NCBI GenBank assembly: GCA_965197455.1
Contig: OZ240208.1
Location: 1,674,001 to 1,738,000, forward strand
Reading direction: 5' to 3'
DNA: 64,000 bases
Source: JAGWBD01 sp965197455
GTDB lineage: Bacteria; Chloroflexota; Anaerolineae; Aggregatilineales; Phototrophicaceae
Shown: positions 1 to 9,263 of the stretch, one piece after another
How the letters are laid out: every line of letters begins with the position of its first letter
Numbering within the stretch: the stretch's first letter is position 1
The notes under the pieces: model-generated
Told to the model about the DNA's origin: nothing
The model's database searches: none
What the model saw: the letters and a program-made list of their open reading frames with translations, nothing else
Program-made: the position numbers and the translations under genes

Positions 1-1277
1 TCGACAGGCCCGGTGCCTGGTGGCATGGGCATCACCATCGCCGCGCCGCGATAGTAGTAGTTCAGAACTTCCTTCTGGTTGGGCGCGTTAAGCACGATGA
101 GGTCGTTGGCACCCAGGTCGGCGCTGATGTCAGCGACCAGCCCGCGATAGTCGGCGCGCTGCCAGGCAACATCATGTCCCAAAGGGGCCAGCGCAAGCGC
201 CATGCCCGCTGCCAGCAGCGCGGCGGCGGCCAGCGCCACCACGCGCAGGACTGGTGCCGGACAGCTCCATAACCAGGAGAAGCCGCGACCCGCCCACAAG
301 ACGAAGCCCGCCTGCGCTGGCAGGAGAAACTTGAGATTGGCCTCGCGGTACAGGCCCAGCGCCAGGAACAGCGTCAGCGGTACCAGCGTCCAGACCCAGG
401 GCAGCCAGCTGAGCCACAGCGCCCCGCGCGTCGGCGCCAGACCAGCCAGAACCAGCAGCAACGCGGCGCCCGCCACGATCTGCTGCCAACCCGGCGTCAG
501 ACTGACATAACTGGGGCCTGCCACCAGGCGACCGAAGATCTCACCCAGTGCAGATTCCAGGGCAACCGGCACACCGGTGCCGGGCCAGCCGGTCACACGC
601 TCCAGCGCGGTTGGCAACCAGGGCAGGAAGAGCAACAGGGCGAGGACCATGGCAGCCACGCAAGCGCCGAGTCGCTGTTTCGTTGCCGCGCTGCGCAAAT
701 CGCTGCCCACCAGCCACAGCAGCGCCACACCACCCTGCGCCAGCAGCATGAAGGGCCAGGCGTAATGCGTCCACAGCCCCGCCGCGTTGACCAGCGCCAG
801 CGCCAGTACATTCGCGCGGCGCGGCCTTCGGATCAGCCCGGCCAGCGCCAGTGGCGTCGCTGCGCCCCACAGCGCCAGCAGCGCGTACATGCGCACTTCC
901 TGCGCGTACCAGATGCTGAAGCCGTTCAGCGCAAGGAAAAGCGCCGCCGCCAGTCCGGCACTTGCGCCGTAGAACTTGCGCCCGAGGGTAAACAGGCAGG
1001 CCACGCCGAGGACGCTGGCCAACGTGGAGAACAGGCGCAGGGCAAACTCGCTGGTGCCGCTGAGCAGGCGCCAGCCATGCAGCAGCCAGTAATAGCCGGG
1101 CGGATGAATGTCGCGCGCGGCGTGTTGCGCGATCTCGTCCAGGCTGCGCAGGGCCTGCACCACGCTGTTACCCTCGTCGCTCCACAGCGACTGCGTCCCC
1201 AGCTCGTGCAGGCGCAGCAGCGCCGCCAGCAGCACAATTAACAGGGGCGCCAGCCAGCGCCAGGCGGGCTGACTCAT
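1..1277 (-). CDS. GT-C membrane glycosyltransferase (PMT/ArnT-like), 3' part missing
   Basis: About 425 residues are visible from the ATG at 1277; the gene runs off the left edge. After an N-terminal membrane segment there is a WSDEG motif (residues 32-36) and an IHPPGYYW motif (57-64). Both are typical of polytopic glycosyltransferases that use polyprenyl-phosphate sugars, where the acidic residue in the first outer loop is catalytic. Many hydrophobic helices follow, then a soluble-looking stretch near the break. The start codon overlaps the stop of the glycoside hydrolase upstream (ATGA), so the two are probably translated together. A role in envelope glycan or protein glycosylation is inferred; the acceptor cannot be read from the sequence. 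Confidence 0.85.
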   Translation of the reverse strand, partial: MSQPAWRWLAPLLIVLLAALLRLHELGTQSLWSDEGNSVVQALRSLDEIAQHAARDIHPPGYYWLLHGWRLLSGTSEFALRLFSTLASVLGVACLFTLGRKFYGASAGLAAALFLALNGFSIWYAQEVRMYALLALWGAATPLALAGLIRRPRRANVLALALVNAAGLWTHYAWPFMLLAQGGVALLWLVGSDLRSAATKQRLGACVAAMVLALLLFLPWLPTALERVTGWPGTGVPVALESALGEIFGRLVAGPSYVSLTPGWQQIVAGAALLLVLAGLAPTRGALWLSWLPWVWTLVPLTLFLALGLYREANLKFLLPAQAGFVLWAGRGFSWLWSCPAPVLRVVALAAAALLAAGMALALAPLGHDVAWQRADYRGLVADISADLGANDLIVLNAPNQKEVLNYYYRGAAMVMPMPPGTGPV

Positions 1278-2923
1278 CTTTGACGTTGCCGCAGCGCGTC
1301 GGTCACGACCCACAGCAGCATGAGTGCCGCGATCAGGGCTGCCGCCAGCAAGCCGTAGAGGGTGGCCCAGGCGCGTTCGCTGACCGTGATGCTGTCGACG
1401 GCCAGACGCGCGCCGTCCGCGGCAACCAGGCGCAGCTCGTGCGTCTGCGGCAGCAACGACTGCGCCAGCAGAACGCGCTGCCAGGCGCCGTAAGCTTGCA
1501 GTCGCGCCCACACATGCGTGCCATGGGCGCGGAACGCGAGCGCGTCAGCCTCCAGCAGCTCGCCAAACTGCGCGTCAGAGACCACCCGCAACTGCGCGGC
1601 CGTCGCCTGCACCTCGCGTGACTCAGCCTGGTGCACACCGGAATACAGAGTCGGCTGCTCGTTCGCGATGTGGGCGCGCACGCTTTCGTAAACCGGCAGC
1701 GGCGTGTAGTCCGGCTCCAGCATACGGAAGTAGTACCAGCTCTGGTCACGTTCGCTCTCGGCCGGGCGTTTCAGGAACCAGTAGAAAATGACACCGGTCC
1801 AGGGCCATTCCTCCTGCGCCCGCTGCCAGGCCTGCGGCATGTAGCGCGCGGCCTGTTCAGGCGTGACGACGCCGTAGTTGACGCGCCCGCTCACATCCAC
1901 TGGCACATCGGGCGCGTCGATCGGGTTCCAGGCCGCTTCACTGAGCCACAGGGGTTTGGCAGCATCGCCATTGGCCACCATCAGGTCGCGAATGTAGAGG
2001 TTGTGCGCGAAGTTGAAGCGGGTCGGGCGCATGCGTCGGTCCGTCGGGCCGCTGTTGAAACCGTAACCCTGCACCGCCATGATGTCGAAGCAGGCGCCGG
2101 CGCCCGCCGTGTACATGCGTTGCAGGAAGACGTAGTCGTTCAGGTCACGGCCGCTGAGCGCGACGGTGGGCGCCAGCGCACCGCTGACGACCACGTTGGC
2201 GGGGTCGACCGCCTTCAACGCCACGTAACTGCGGCAGAGCAGCTGCGTGTAGGCCTCAGGGCTGACATCCTGGTTGCCCCACTCGGGGAAAATGTTGGGC
2301 TCATTCCACACCTGCCAGTAGTGGATGCGGCCACGATAGCGTTCGGCAACCGCCGTAGCGTAGTTGACGAAGTCCGCCAGGTCGTCCGGCGGCGCCTGGT
2401 CGCCGGCCCCGGCGTCCGCGCGCGACCAGGCCGGTGGGTTGTCGAGCCGCGCCAGGATGCGCAGGTCGTGCTGCTGCGCCAGCGCGACAATGTCATCGTA
2501 CTTGTCCCAGGCGGAAATCACGCCGATCGTCGCCTGGTTGCGCCGGTCCTCGAAATCGCCGCGCCCGTGGATCTCGATATCCTCCCAGGGGAATTGCTGG
2601 CGGATCCAGCGGAAGCCGGCCTGCGCCACCAGTTCCAGGCTGCGCGCGCGCTTTTCCGCCTCGACCTCCTGCTCGAGGAAGACGTTGATGCCGTAGGGCG
2701 AGACGTGGGTGTGCGCGACCGGCACCTGCGGGCGTGTATCTGGCCGGACGCGCGTGAGGTTGCCGGCCAGTTCAACCATGCCGAACAACTGCGACAGCGG
2801 CCGCTCCTCGCCGGTCAGGGCATAAATCGTGCGCCAGGCGAGCCCTTCAGTGCCGAGGTCCAGGGCCAGCGCAAGCAGCAGGACGCAGAGCAGGCTGGCG
2901 ACGAGCGCCCGCCGCAGGGTCAT
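1274..2923 (-). CDS. Membrane-anchored clan GH-A glycoside hydrolase
   Basis: 549 residues from the ATG at 2923, which overlaps the stop of the adenine deaminase (ATGA). A longer in-frame reading exists, but its first 44 residues are arginine-rich shadow of the neighbour. Residues 7-24 form a membrane segment and another lies near the C terminus (about 522-541), so the catalytic domain is probably held outside the cell. The WNEPN motif (206-210) carries the likely acid/base Glu208, and WLSEAAW (326-332) the likely nucleophile Glu329, as in GH5/GH39-like TIM-barrel hydrolases. Substrate is unknown. Coupling to a GT-C enzyme suggests trimming or turnover of a surface glycan. Confidence 0.8.
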   Translation of the reverse strand: MTLRRALVASLLCVLLLALALDLGTEGLAWRTIYALTGEERPLSQLFGMVELAGNLTRVRPDTRPQVPVAHTHVSPYGINVFLEQEVEAEKRARSLELVAQAGFRWIRQQFPWEDIEIHGRGDFEDRRNQATIGVISAWDKYDDIVALAQQHDLRILARLDNPPAWSRADAGAGDQAPPDDLADFVNYATAVAERYRGRIHYWQVWNEPNIFPEWGNQDVSPEAYTQLLCRSYVALKAVDPANVVVSGALAPTVALSGRDLNDYVFLQRMYTAGAGACFDIMAVQGYGFNSGPTDRRMRPTRFNFAHNLYIRDLMVANGDAAKPLWLSEAAWNPIDAPDVPVDVSGRVNYGVVTPEQAARYMPQAWQRAQEEWPWTGVIFYWFLKRPAESERDQSWYYFRMLEPDYTPLPVYESVRAHIANEQPTLYSGVHQAESREVQATAAQLRVVSDAQFGELLEADALAFRAHGTHVWARLQAYGAWQRVLLAQSLLPQTHELRLVAADGARLAVDSITVSERAWATLYGLLAAALIAALMLLWVVTDALRQRQR

Positions 2924-4716
2924 GTCTCGATGACCGGCAGCATCGCGAAGCGCGTCACGTCCACCAGCCCCAGGTCCGAGATGCGCAGCTCGGGGATGAC
3001 CACCAGCGCCAGCAGGGCCAGCTGCATGTAGCCGTTTTCGAGCGGGCAGCCGCAACTGCGCATGGCGTCCAGCATCTGCGCCGATTGCTGCGCCACCACT
3101 TCCGCGCGCTGGTCGGACATCAGGCCGCCGATGGGCAGCTCGACCAGCGCCGCCACCTCACCTGCGCGCACCACCACCACGCCGCCGCCGACCCGCGCCA
3201 GGGTGTTGACCGCCAGCGCCATGTCCGTTTCGTCCGTGCCCACCACCAGCAGGTGATGACTGTCGTGAGCGACGCTGCTGGCCATGGCGCAGGGCCCGCT
3301 GAAGCCGAAGCCGCTGACGAAGCCATTGACGATGGCGCCTGTGCCGCGGTGCCGTTCCACCAGCGCCAGACGCAGCACGTCGTTGGTAAGGTCCGGCTGC
3401 ACCACATGGCCCGTGACCGGCAAATTCACTTGCAGATGGCGCGTGGGCGCCTGATTCTCCAGCACGCCAATGACGTTGGCACAGACGCTGCCGCTTTCCT
3501 GCTCCACGCGCAATTCAAAATCTGCTGCCACCAGCTCGCGCGCCAGGTGCAGTGACTCGCGGAAGCATGCTTCGTGTTGCCAGGTCGGCAGCTCGAGCAA
3601 CAACTGTCCATCCTGCGCCGCCAGTTCGCCGTTGACGATGACCAGGCCGGCGTGAAAGTCATCGAGGCTATTGGCCAGTACGATGTCCGCATAGCGCCCC
3701 GGCGCGAGGCAGCCGAGGTCACGCTCCACACCGAAGTGCTGGGCTGTATTGATCGTCATCATCTGCAGCGCGACCAGCGGGTCGCAGCCTTCGCTGACGG
3801 CGTGGCGCAGCACGCGGTCCATGTGGCCTTCATGCACCAGCGTGGCGGCGTGCACGTCATCGGTGCACAGGATGAACTGGCGCGCGTCCAGCCCCTTTTC
3901 GGTGATGGCCGTGATCTGCGCCGCCACATCCAGCCAGGCGGACCCGTAGCGCAGCATCGGCCGCATGCCGCGCCGCGCGCGCTCAACCGCCTCCGCTTCC
4001 TGCATGGTCTCGTGGTCATCCGCCGGGCCGGCCGCCAGGTAGCCGTGGAATTCGCGCCCCGGCAACGGGCCAGGGTAATGCCCGCCGACCGTCTTGCCGC
4101 TGCGCATCGTTGCCGAGATCATGTCCCGCATAGTTGCGTCATTAGCGGCCACGCCAGGGAAGTTCATCACCTCACCAAGGCCAATGATGCCCGGCCATTG
4201 CAGGGCCTTGGCCACCTCTGCCGCCGTAATTTGCGCGCCCGCGGTCTCGAACCCGGGCGCAGAGGGCACGCAGGAGGGCATCTGCATGAAGACGTTGATC
4301 GGCATGGCCGCGGCTTCCTCTACCATCATGCGCACGCCGTCGAGGCCGAACACGTTGGCAATCTCGTGCGGGTCGGCAAAGATGGCCGTGGTGCCGCGCG
4401 GCAGCACCGCCCGCACAAACTCCGTGATGCTGCACATGCTGCTTTCGACATGCATGTGCGCATCCGCCAGGCCGGGCAGCATGAAGCGCCCCTGCGCCTT
4501 GATGACGCGCGTGTCTGGCCCGATGCAATAGTCCGCGTCCGCCACGATGCAGGCGATGCGCCCCTGGCTGACGGCGATGTCCATCCCTGGCAGAAGCTCG
4601 CGCGTGAGCACATTGACCCAGCATCCGTCGCGAATCACCAATTCCGCCGGCGCGCGGCCCGTGGCCACATCCACCAGCTGCGGCGCCACCTCATGCCATT
4701 GTCTGCGCCCGCGCAT
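2920..4716 (-). CDS. ade: Adenine deaminase
   Basis: 598 residues, usual for the bacterial Ade family, which hydrolyses adenine to hypoxanthine plus ammonia in purine salvage. The metal site begins with the HMHVESS motif typical of the family, after the conserved LPGLADAH strand. The amidohydrolase barrel is followed by the Ade-specific C-terminal domain. I chose the ATG at 4716 because a GGAGG lies 7 bases before it; in-frame codons farther upstream cross the divergent promoter. Xanthine phosphoribosyltransferase and GMP synthase lie on the opposite strand just upstream, a consistent salvage context. The gene runs by ATGA overlap into two glycan genes, an odd operon partner. Confidence 0.93.
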   Translation of the reverse strand: MRGRRQWHEVAPQLVDVATGRAPAELVIRDGCWVNVLTRELLPGMDIAVSQGRIACIVADADYCIGPDTRVIKAQGRFMLPGLADAHMHVESSMCSITEFVRAVLPRGTTAIFADPHEIANVFGLDGVRMMVEEAAAMPINVFMQMPSCVPSAPGFETAGAQITAAEVAKALQWPGIIGLGEVMNFPGVAANDATMRDMISATMRSGKTVGGHYPGPLPGREFHGYLAAGPADDHETMQEAEAVERARRGMRPMLRYGSAWLDVAAQITAITEKGLDARQFILCTDDVHAATLVHEGHMDRVLRHAVSEGCDPLVALQMMTINTAQHFGVERDLGCLAPGRYADIVLANSLDDFHAGLVIVNGELAAQDGQLLLELPTWQHEACFRESLHLARELVAADFELRVEQESGSVCANVIGVLENQAPTRHLQVNLPVTGHVVQPDLTNDVLRLALVERHRGTGAIVNGFVSGFGFSGPCAMASSVAHDSHHLLVVGTDETDMALAVNTLARVGGGVVVVRAGEVAALVELPIGGLMSDQRAEVVAQQSAQMLDAMRSCGCPLENGYMQLALLALVVIPELRISDLGLVDVTRFAMLPVIET

Positions 4717-4768
4717 AGCCCTGCCTCCGCTGATTTCAGGGAGTATACAACGAGATTCTGCGACGGGC

Positions 4769-4797
4769 TTCGCCATGGCCTGGCCCGGGTGTATACT
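4769..4797 (+). promoter_or_regulatory. Promoter of the EthD-xpt-guaA unit
   Basis: TTCGCC, 17 bases, TATACT; the start codon at 4834 is 36 bases beyond the -10 box. On the other strand a second TATACT (4742-4747) faces adenine deaminase, so this 117-base gap probably holds two divergent promoters for the purine genes. The -35 element is weak. Confidence 0.45.
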
Positions 4798-4833
4798 CGC
4801 GCGGACGTCGCAGCGGAAACACAGCGAGGGGCC

Positions 4834-5175
4834 ATGTCCAGCTTCATGAGCAAGTTCATGATTCTCTTCGGCAAGCCGGAGCAGCCGGGGGAATTTGAGG
4901 ATATTTACAACGACTTCTTCGCGCTGGTGGAGAAGATGCCCCACATCAGCCGGCGTCAGGTGATCGACATCCTCGGCAGCCCGGTTGGCGAAACGCAGCT
5001 GTTCCGCATCCTGGAAATCTACTTTGAGGACCGCGGCAAGATGGAGACCGCCCTCACTTCCGTGTCAGGCCAGAAGGCCGGCAAGGAGCTGGAGCGCCTG
5101 CCCGCCGGTTCCTTCGAAATGGTCTTCGCCGAGGTATATGAGGAAGAAGGCGGGCGCACACCGGCCGGCACCTGA
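4834..5175 (+). CDS. EthD-like dimeric alpha/beta-barrel protein
   Basis: 113 residues from the ATG at 4834, preceded by GAGGG. The pattern KFMILFGKPE at the start, followed by a short helix and later strand-rich segments, resembles EthD-family proteins (ferredoxin-like dimeric barrel, about 100 residues). These were named from an ether-degradation locus, but most members have no known reaction. A longer in-frame reading to the left is only the antisense shadow of adenine deaminase. It precedes xpt by 40 bases on the same strand, so the two are probably co-transcribed. No catalytic residues can be assigned. Confidence 0.75.
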   Translation: MSSFMSKFMILFGKPEQPGEFEDIYNDFFALVEKMPHISRRQVIDILGSPVGETQLFRILEIYFEDRGKMETALTSVSGQKAGKELERLPAGSFEMVFAEVYEEEGGRTPAGT

Positions 5176-5215
5176 GGCGGGAGATGACAGCCGCAGCCTG
5201 GGAGATATAGTCCGT

Positions 5216-5806
5216 ATGCAACAATTGATGGATGCTATCAGGAACGGCGGGCAGAACCTGGGCCAGGGCATTCTCAAGGTCGACCACATCATCAACCACC
5301 AGATTGACCCTGCCCTGATGGCCGCAATGGGCCAGGAGCTGGCGCGGCGCTTCAGTGCCGTGCCCGTCGACCGCATTCTGACATGCGAGGTCTCCGGTAT
5401 CGCGCCCGCCCTCGCGACGGGCCTGGAGCTGAAGGTACCCGTCGTCTATGCGCGCAAGCGCAAGCCCATCACCATGTCCGGCCCCGTGTATCTGGAGACT
5501 GCGCCCAGCCGTACCGGTGGTAACGAGGTCTCGCTGATGGTTGCAGCAGAGTTTCTGCGCTCCGGCGAGCACGTGCTGATCATCGACGACTTCCTTGCCA
5601 GTGGTCTGACGACCCTGGCGCTGGCGAAAATCGTCAACAGCGCCCAGGCAACAGTGACAGGCGTAGGCGTGATCGTCGAAAAGTCCTTTGAGACTGGCCG
5701 CAACACCTTGCGCACATCCGGCCTGGCAGACGTGCCGATCGAAGCCCTGGCCATTATCAGCAACATGGACGAGGGACGGATTAGCTTCGCGGACGGGAGC
5801 GCATGA
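5216..5806 (+). CDS. xpt: Xanthine phosphoribosyltransferase
   Basis: 196 residues, matching the usual Xpt length of about 190. It joins xanthine to PRPP to give XMP. The PRPP-binding loop appears as VLIIDDFLASG near residue 122, and the start MQQLMDAI...GQGILKVDHIINHQIDP is the family N terminus. I chose the ATG at 5216; GGGAG lies upstream. The last codons overlap guaA by ATGA, so the enzyme making XMP is translationally coupled to the enzyme that aminates XMP. No purine riboswitch is possible in the 40-base leader. Confidence 0.92.
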   Translation: MQQLMDAIRNGGQNLGQGILKVDHIINHQIDPALMAAMGQELARRFSAVPVDRILTCEVSGIAPALATGLELKVPVVYARKRKPITMSGPVYLETAPSRTGGNEVSLMVAAEFLRSGEHVLIIDDFLASGLTTLALAKIVNSAQATVTGVGVIVEKSFETGRNTLRTSGLADVPIEALAIISNMDEGRISFADGSA

Positions 5807-7353
5807 CGGACCCGCGCAGCGGCGGCATCGCCGTCATTGACTTCGGCTCCCAGTACACACAACTGATCGCTCGCAGCATTCGTGAACAGGAAGTCTTTGC
5901 CGCCGTGTACCCCTGGGACGCGGAGGCAACGCAGCTCATGCGCTACCGGCCAAGGGGCCTCATCCTCTCCGGCGGCCCGGCCAGCGTCTATCAGGCAGAT
6001 GCGCCACGGCTGCCACAGCACCTGTTGGACAGCGGCCTGCCGGTGCTGGGCATTTGCTATGGCATGCAGGCCCTCGCACATGAGCTGGGCGGCGCAGTCG
6101 TTTCCGCAGCTGCCCATGAGTACGGCCCCGCCGACATCCTTCACAGCGCCAGCGACCCCTTGCTGGCCGACCTGCCAGCACCGCTACAGGTGTGGATGTC
6201 ACATGGCGACCGCGTCAGCGTGCTGCCGCCGGGCTTCACAGCGCTGGCCAGTTCCGACAATTCGCCGAACGCCATCATCCACCACGATGAATTGCGATTT
6301 TACGGCGTGCAATTTCACCCTGAAGTTGCGCACACGCCGCAGGGCAGCGTCCTGCTACGCAACTTCCTCTTCGCTATTTGCAACTGCCGGGCGAGCTGGT
6401 CGCCGCAATCCTTCATTACGGCGGCCACTACCAGCATTCGTGACCGCATTCACGAGGAGCGCGTGCTGCTGGGCCTGAGCGGCGGCGTCGACTCGGCGGT
6501 GACGGCTGCACTGCTACAACGCGCCATCGGTACGCAACTGACAGCGATCTTCATTGACAATGGCCTGCTGCGCAAGGACGAGGCGCGCGAAGTGATTCAG
6601 GTATTCCGCGAGGGATTGGGATTACAGTTGCTGGCGGTGGACGCGGCCGACCAGTTCCTGAGTTCGTTACGCGGCGTCAGCGCGCCGGAGCGCAAACGCA
6701 AAATAATCGGTGCTCTGTTCATCGAGTGTTTCGCGGAGCAGGCGCGCGCGCTGCAAGGCGCGAAGTTCCTGGCGCAAGGCACCATCTATCCGGATGTGAT
6801 TGAAAGTGCCGCCAGCAGCGCCGGTGCGCGCAACATCAAGAGCCACCACAACGTCGGTGGCCTGCCGCAGGAGCTGGAATTCGAGCTGGTCGAGCCTTTG
6901 CGTGACCTGTTCAAGGACGAGGTGCGCGAGGTGGGCACTGCGCTGGGTCTGCCAGAACACATTGTCTGGCGTCAGCCCTTCCCAGGCCCGGGACTGGCAG
7001 TCCGCTGCATCGGGCGGATCACACGCGCGCGCCTGGCGACCCTGCGCGAGGCTGACGCCATCTTTCGTGACGAGCTGGGCAGGGCCGGCCTGCTGCAGCG
7101 GCACACGGCGCAGTCCTTCGCTGTGCTGCTGCCTGTGAAAAGCGTCGGCGTACAGGGTGACCAGCGTACCTGGGAAGAAGTGATCGCCCTGCGCTCGGTC
7201 ACGACGGATGACTTTATGACGGCCGACTGGTCGCGACTGGAGTACGAGCTGCTGGCACGTGTGAGCCGGCGCATCATCAACGAGGTGCGCGGCGTCAATC
7301 GTATCGTTTACGACATTACCAGCAAGCCGCCGGGCACGATCGAATGGGAATGA
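5803..7353 (+). CDS. guaA: GMP synthase (glutamine-hydrolysing)
   Basis: 516 residues, full length for the two-domain enzyme. The N-terminal class I amidotransferase has Cys85 (GICYGMQ), His173 and Glu175 (FHPEV). The ATP pyrophosphatase domain has its PP-loop LSGGVDS at 226-232. The C-terminal dimerisation domain ends in the canonical PPGTIEWE. The enzyme converts XMP, glutamine and ATP to GMP. The ATG overlaps the xpt stop, so the pair forms a xanthine-to-GMP salvage module. It ends 22 bases before the convergent MFS gene with no obvious terminator. Confidence 0.97.
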   Translation: MTDPRSGGIAVIDFGSQYTQLIARSIREQEVFAAVYPWDAEATQLMRYRPRGLILSGGPASVYQADAPRLPQHLLDSGLPVLGICYGMQALAHELGGAVVSAAAHEYGPADILHSASDPLLADLPAPLQVWMSHGDRVSVLPPGFTALASSDNSPNAIIHHDELRFYGVQFHPEVAHTPQGSVLLRNFLFAICNCRASWSPQSFITAATTSIRDRIHEERVLLGLSGGVDSAVTAALLQRAIGTQLTAIFIDNGLLRKDEAREVIQVFREGLGLQLLAVDAADQFLSSLRGVSAPERKRKIIGALFIECFAEQARALQGAKFLAQGTIYPDVIESAASSAGARNIKSHHNVGGLPQELEFELVEPLRDLFKDEVREVGTALGLPEHIVWRQPFPGPGLAVRCIGRITRARLATLREADAIFRDELGRAGLLQRHTAQSFAVLLPVKSVGVQGDQRTWEEVIALRSVTTDDFMTADWSRLEYELLARVSRRIINEVRGVNRIVYDITSKPPGTIEWE

Positions 7354-7375
7354 ACGACGCTGCTCACTCCCCCGC

Positions 7376-8680
7376 TTACGCGCCGGCAGCCACCTTTCGC
7401 CGCGAAATATCCGGCTGGCGAATATAGCGCAATGTGACGAGAAGCGCGGCCAGCGCCAGCAGCAGCGACACGCTGAAGAGCGTCTTGAAGCCGGCGTAGT
7501 GGGCGATGCTGCCGCCGATCACCGGCGCGATGAGGGAAATGATGGCCGTATTTGTATTTTCCAGGCCGATGCAGGCGGGCAATTCCTCTGGCACGGAATG
7601 TTCCACCAACCAGTTCTGGAAGCCGAAGAATAGATTTGAGGTGGCCAGGCCGGAGACCAGAAAGCCAAGTGACAGGGAAATTGGTCCCAGGGTCGACGCC
7701 AGCAAGGCACTGAGCGGCAAGAGTACCGATGCCATCAGCGCCAGCCGCAAGTAGAGCACATTGTTGCGCGCGCCCAGCCAGGTGTAAATTAACGCGCCGC
7801 CCAGCGTGCCCAGGGTTTGCATCGCCAGCAAACCGGGGACGGCCACTTCGCTGGAGAGCCCCAACTCTATCGTCGCGTAGCCGATGTAGAAGGGCGTAGC
7901 CATCAGAAAAAGGCCGATGAGCATGCGGATGATCAGCAGGGCGCGATACTGCGGATCCTTGCGCAACAGAAACCCCAGTTGCGGCAGGTACTCGGTAAAG
8001 GCGGGGGCCTTCTCAACGGCGCTGGCGCCTGGCAGCTCGCGCACAAAGATCACGGGCAGAATCGACAACGCGAACACAATCCCCGATGCGCCGAAGAGCA
8101 GGGCGTAGTTCTGCGGAAAGCCTGGGCCGTGCTCACTCAGCACCAGCGCCACCAGCGGCACCACCCCCAGCATGATCAGGCCCGTGCCGCCGGACATCAG
8201 GCCGAAGAGCCGGGCACGCCAGCGGCTGTCCAGGCTGCTGCCGATCATGTCCGTCCAGGGAACGCCGACCAGGCCGTCGCCCAGGGCCGCTACGCCATAA
8301 CACAGGAAGAAGGCGGGCAGGACCAGGTCCGGATAATCCATGCCGAACAGGAACAGAATCAGCGCAAAGACCAACAGGATGAAGCGGGTCGGGATATTGG
8401 GCAGGATGAACCAGCGCTTCTTGCGGGCGCTGCGGATGATGAGCCGCGCCACGAAGAGCTGCGGCAGCGCGTAGCCTACCGTGAACAGGTTGCCCGACAG
8501 CCCGATGAGAATTTCAGAGTCCGTCAGGCGCCGCACAAAATCCGGAATCACCGTCGAAGTACCGACGATGCCCATCGCCACCATGAAGAGCACGCCATCC
8601 AGCGTGAAGCACAGAAAGTTGCGTCGGTAGACGCGCTCACGCAGGCCGTCCACCTTGATCTGGCGCGTGGCAGTGCTCAT
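7376..8680 (-). CDS. MFS-type membrane transporter
   Basis: 434 residues with about 12 predicted membrane helices. It begins with a short basic cytoplasmic tail, then a helix with FTLDGVLFMVAMGIVG. Loops contain short basic clusters such as RSARKKRW between helices 2 and 3, as in major facilitator carriers. The sequence does not show the substrate. The start ATG at 8680 overlaps the stop of the nucleotidyltransferase gene upstream (ATGA), so the two are co-translated. Confidence 0.75.
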   Translation of the reverse strand: MSTATRQIKVDGLRERVYRRNFLCFTLDGVLFMVAMGIVGTSTVIPDFVRRLTDSEILIGLSGNLFTVGYALPQLFVARLIIRSARKKRWFILPNIPTRFILLVFALILFLFGMDYPDLVLPAFFLCYGVAALGDGLVGVPWTDMIGSSLDSRWRARLFGLMSGGTGLIMLGVVPLVALVLSEHGPGFPQNYALLFGASGIVFALSILPVIFVRELPGASAVEKAPAFTEYLPQLGFLLRKDPQYRALLIIRMLIGLFLMATPFYIGYATIELGLSSEVAVPGLLAMQTLGTLGGALIYTWLGARNNVLYLRLALMASVLLPLSALLASTLGPISLSLGFLVSGLATSNLFFGFQNWLVEHSVPEELPACIGLENTNTAIISLIAPVIGGSIAHYAGFKTLFSVSLLLALAALLVTLRYIRQPDISRRKVAAGA

Positions 8681-9174
8681 GAGCCTCCGGTATGCGCCGG
8701 ACCGTCGGCGGGCAGCGCCTGGATGCGCGCAATGAGTGTCGAGCTGCTGTGTTGCGGCAACAGGGGGATAAGCACGACGCGCGCGCCGCAGGCTTCAGCC
8801 GCTGCCCGCTCCGGCAGGGGCTTGTGCGCATAGTCTGCGCCCTTGGCGTAGATTTCAGGCTGCAAGGCCATGATCAGGCCGTCGGCGACATCGTCCTCGA
8901 AGATGACGACCGCCGTCACGGGCTTCAGCGCCGCCAGCAGTCGCGCCCGTTCCAGTGCGGGCACGAGCGGTCGACCGGGTCCTTTCAGCCGGGCGCTGCC
9001 GGCGTCGCCGTTGACGCCGACGATGAGCGCGTCTCCCAGGCTGCGCGCCCGTTCCAGATAGTCCAGATGGCCGGCGTGCAAGAGGTCAAAGTGCCCGTTG
9101 CCCAGCACCAGTCTGCGCCCTGCTGCCCGCAACTGCGCACGCAGCGCCAGCGCCTGATCCAGATCGAAACTCAT
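8677..9174 (-). CDS. RfaE2-like cytidylyltransferase-family enzyme
   Basis: 165 residues from the ATG at 9174, with GGAG just upstream. The nucleotidyltransferase signature GHFDLLHAGHL (HxGH) lies near residue 30, and the sequence aligns by eye with the adenylyltransferase half of HldE/RfaE, without the kinase half. Such enzymes activate sugar or polyol phosphates by attaching AMP or CMP. Heptose for LPS is unlikely here if this is a Chloroflexota, so the true substrate is open. It is coupled by ATGA to the MFS transporter and divergent from a mannosyltransferase. Confidence 0.8.
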   Translation of the reverse strand: MSFDLDQALALRAQLRAAGRRLVLGNGHFDLLHAGHLDYLERARSLGDALIVGVNGDAGSARLKGPGRPLVPALERARLLAALKPVTAVVIFEDDVADGLIMALQPEIYAKGADYAHKPLPERAAAEACGARVVLIPLLPQHSSSTLIARIQALPADGPAHTGGS

Positions 9175-9263
9175 GCTGCTCCGCGGGAATGGCCAACTGG
9201 CAAAATATAGCATACTATCGGACGCTTGCGGAGTGTCCGCCACGTCCTGCCATGGAGAGGTGC

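Noticed and set aside
1631..3031. Long open frame on the plus strand opposite the glycoside hydrolase
   Set aside because: It mirrors the GC-rich codon pattern of the true gene, is rich in Arg, His and Gln, and lacks motifs; the minus-strand frame has WNEPN and membrane anchors.
5176..5215. Purine riboswitch before xpt
   Set aside because: Only 40 bases separate the EthD-like gene and xpt, too short for the aptamer, and no aptamer-like stems precede 4834.
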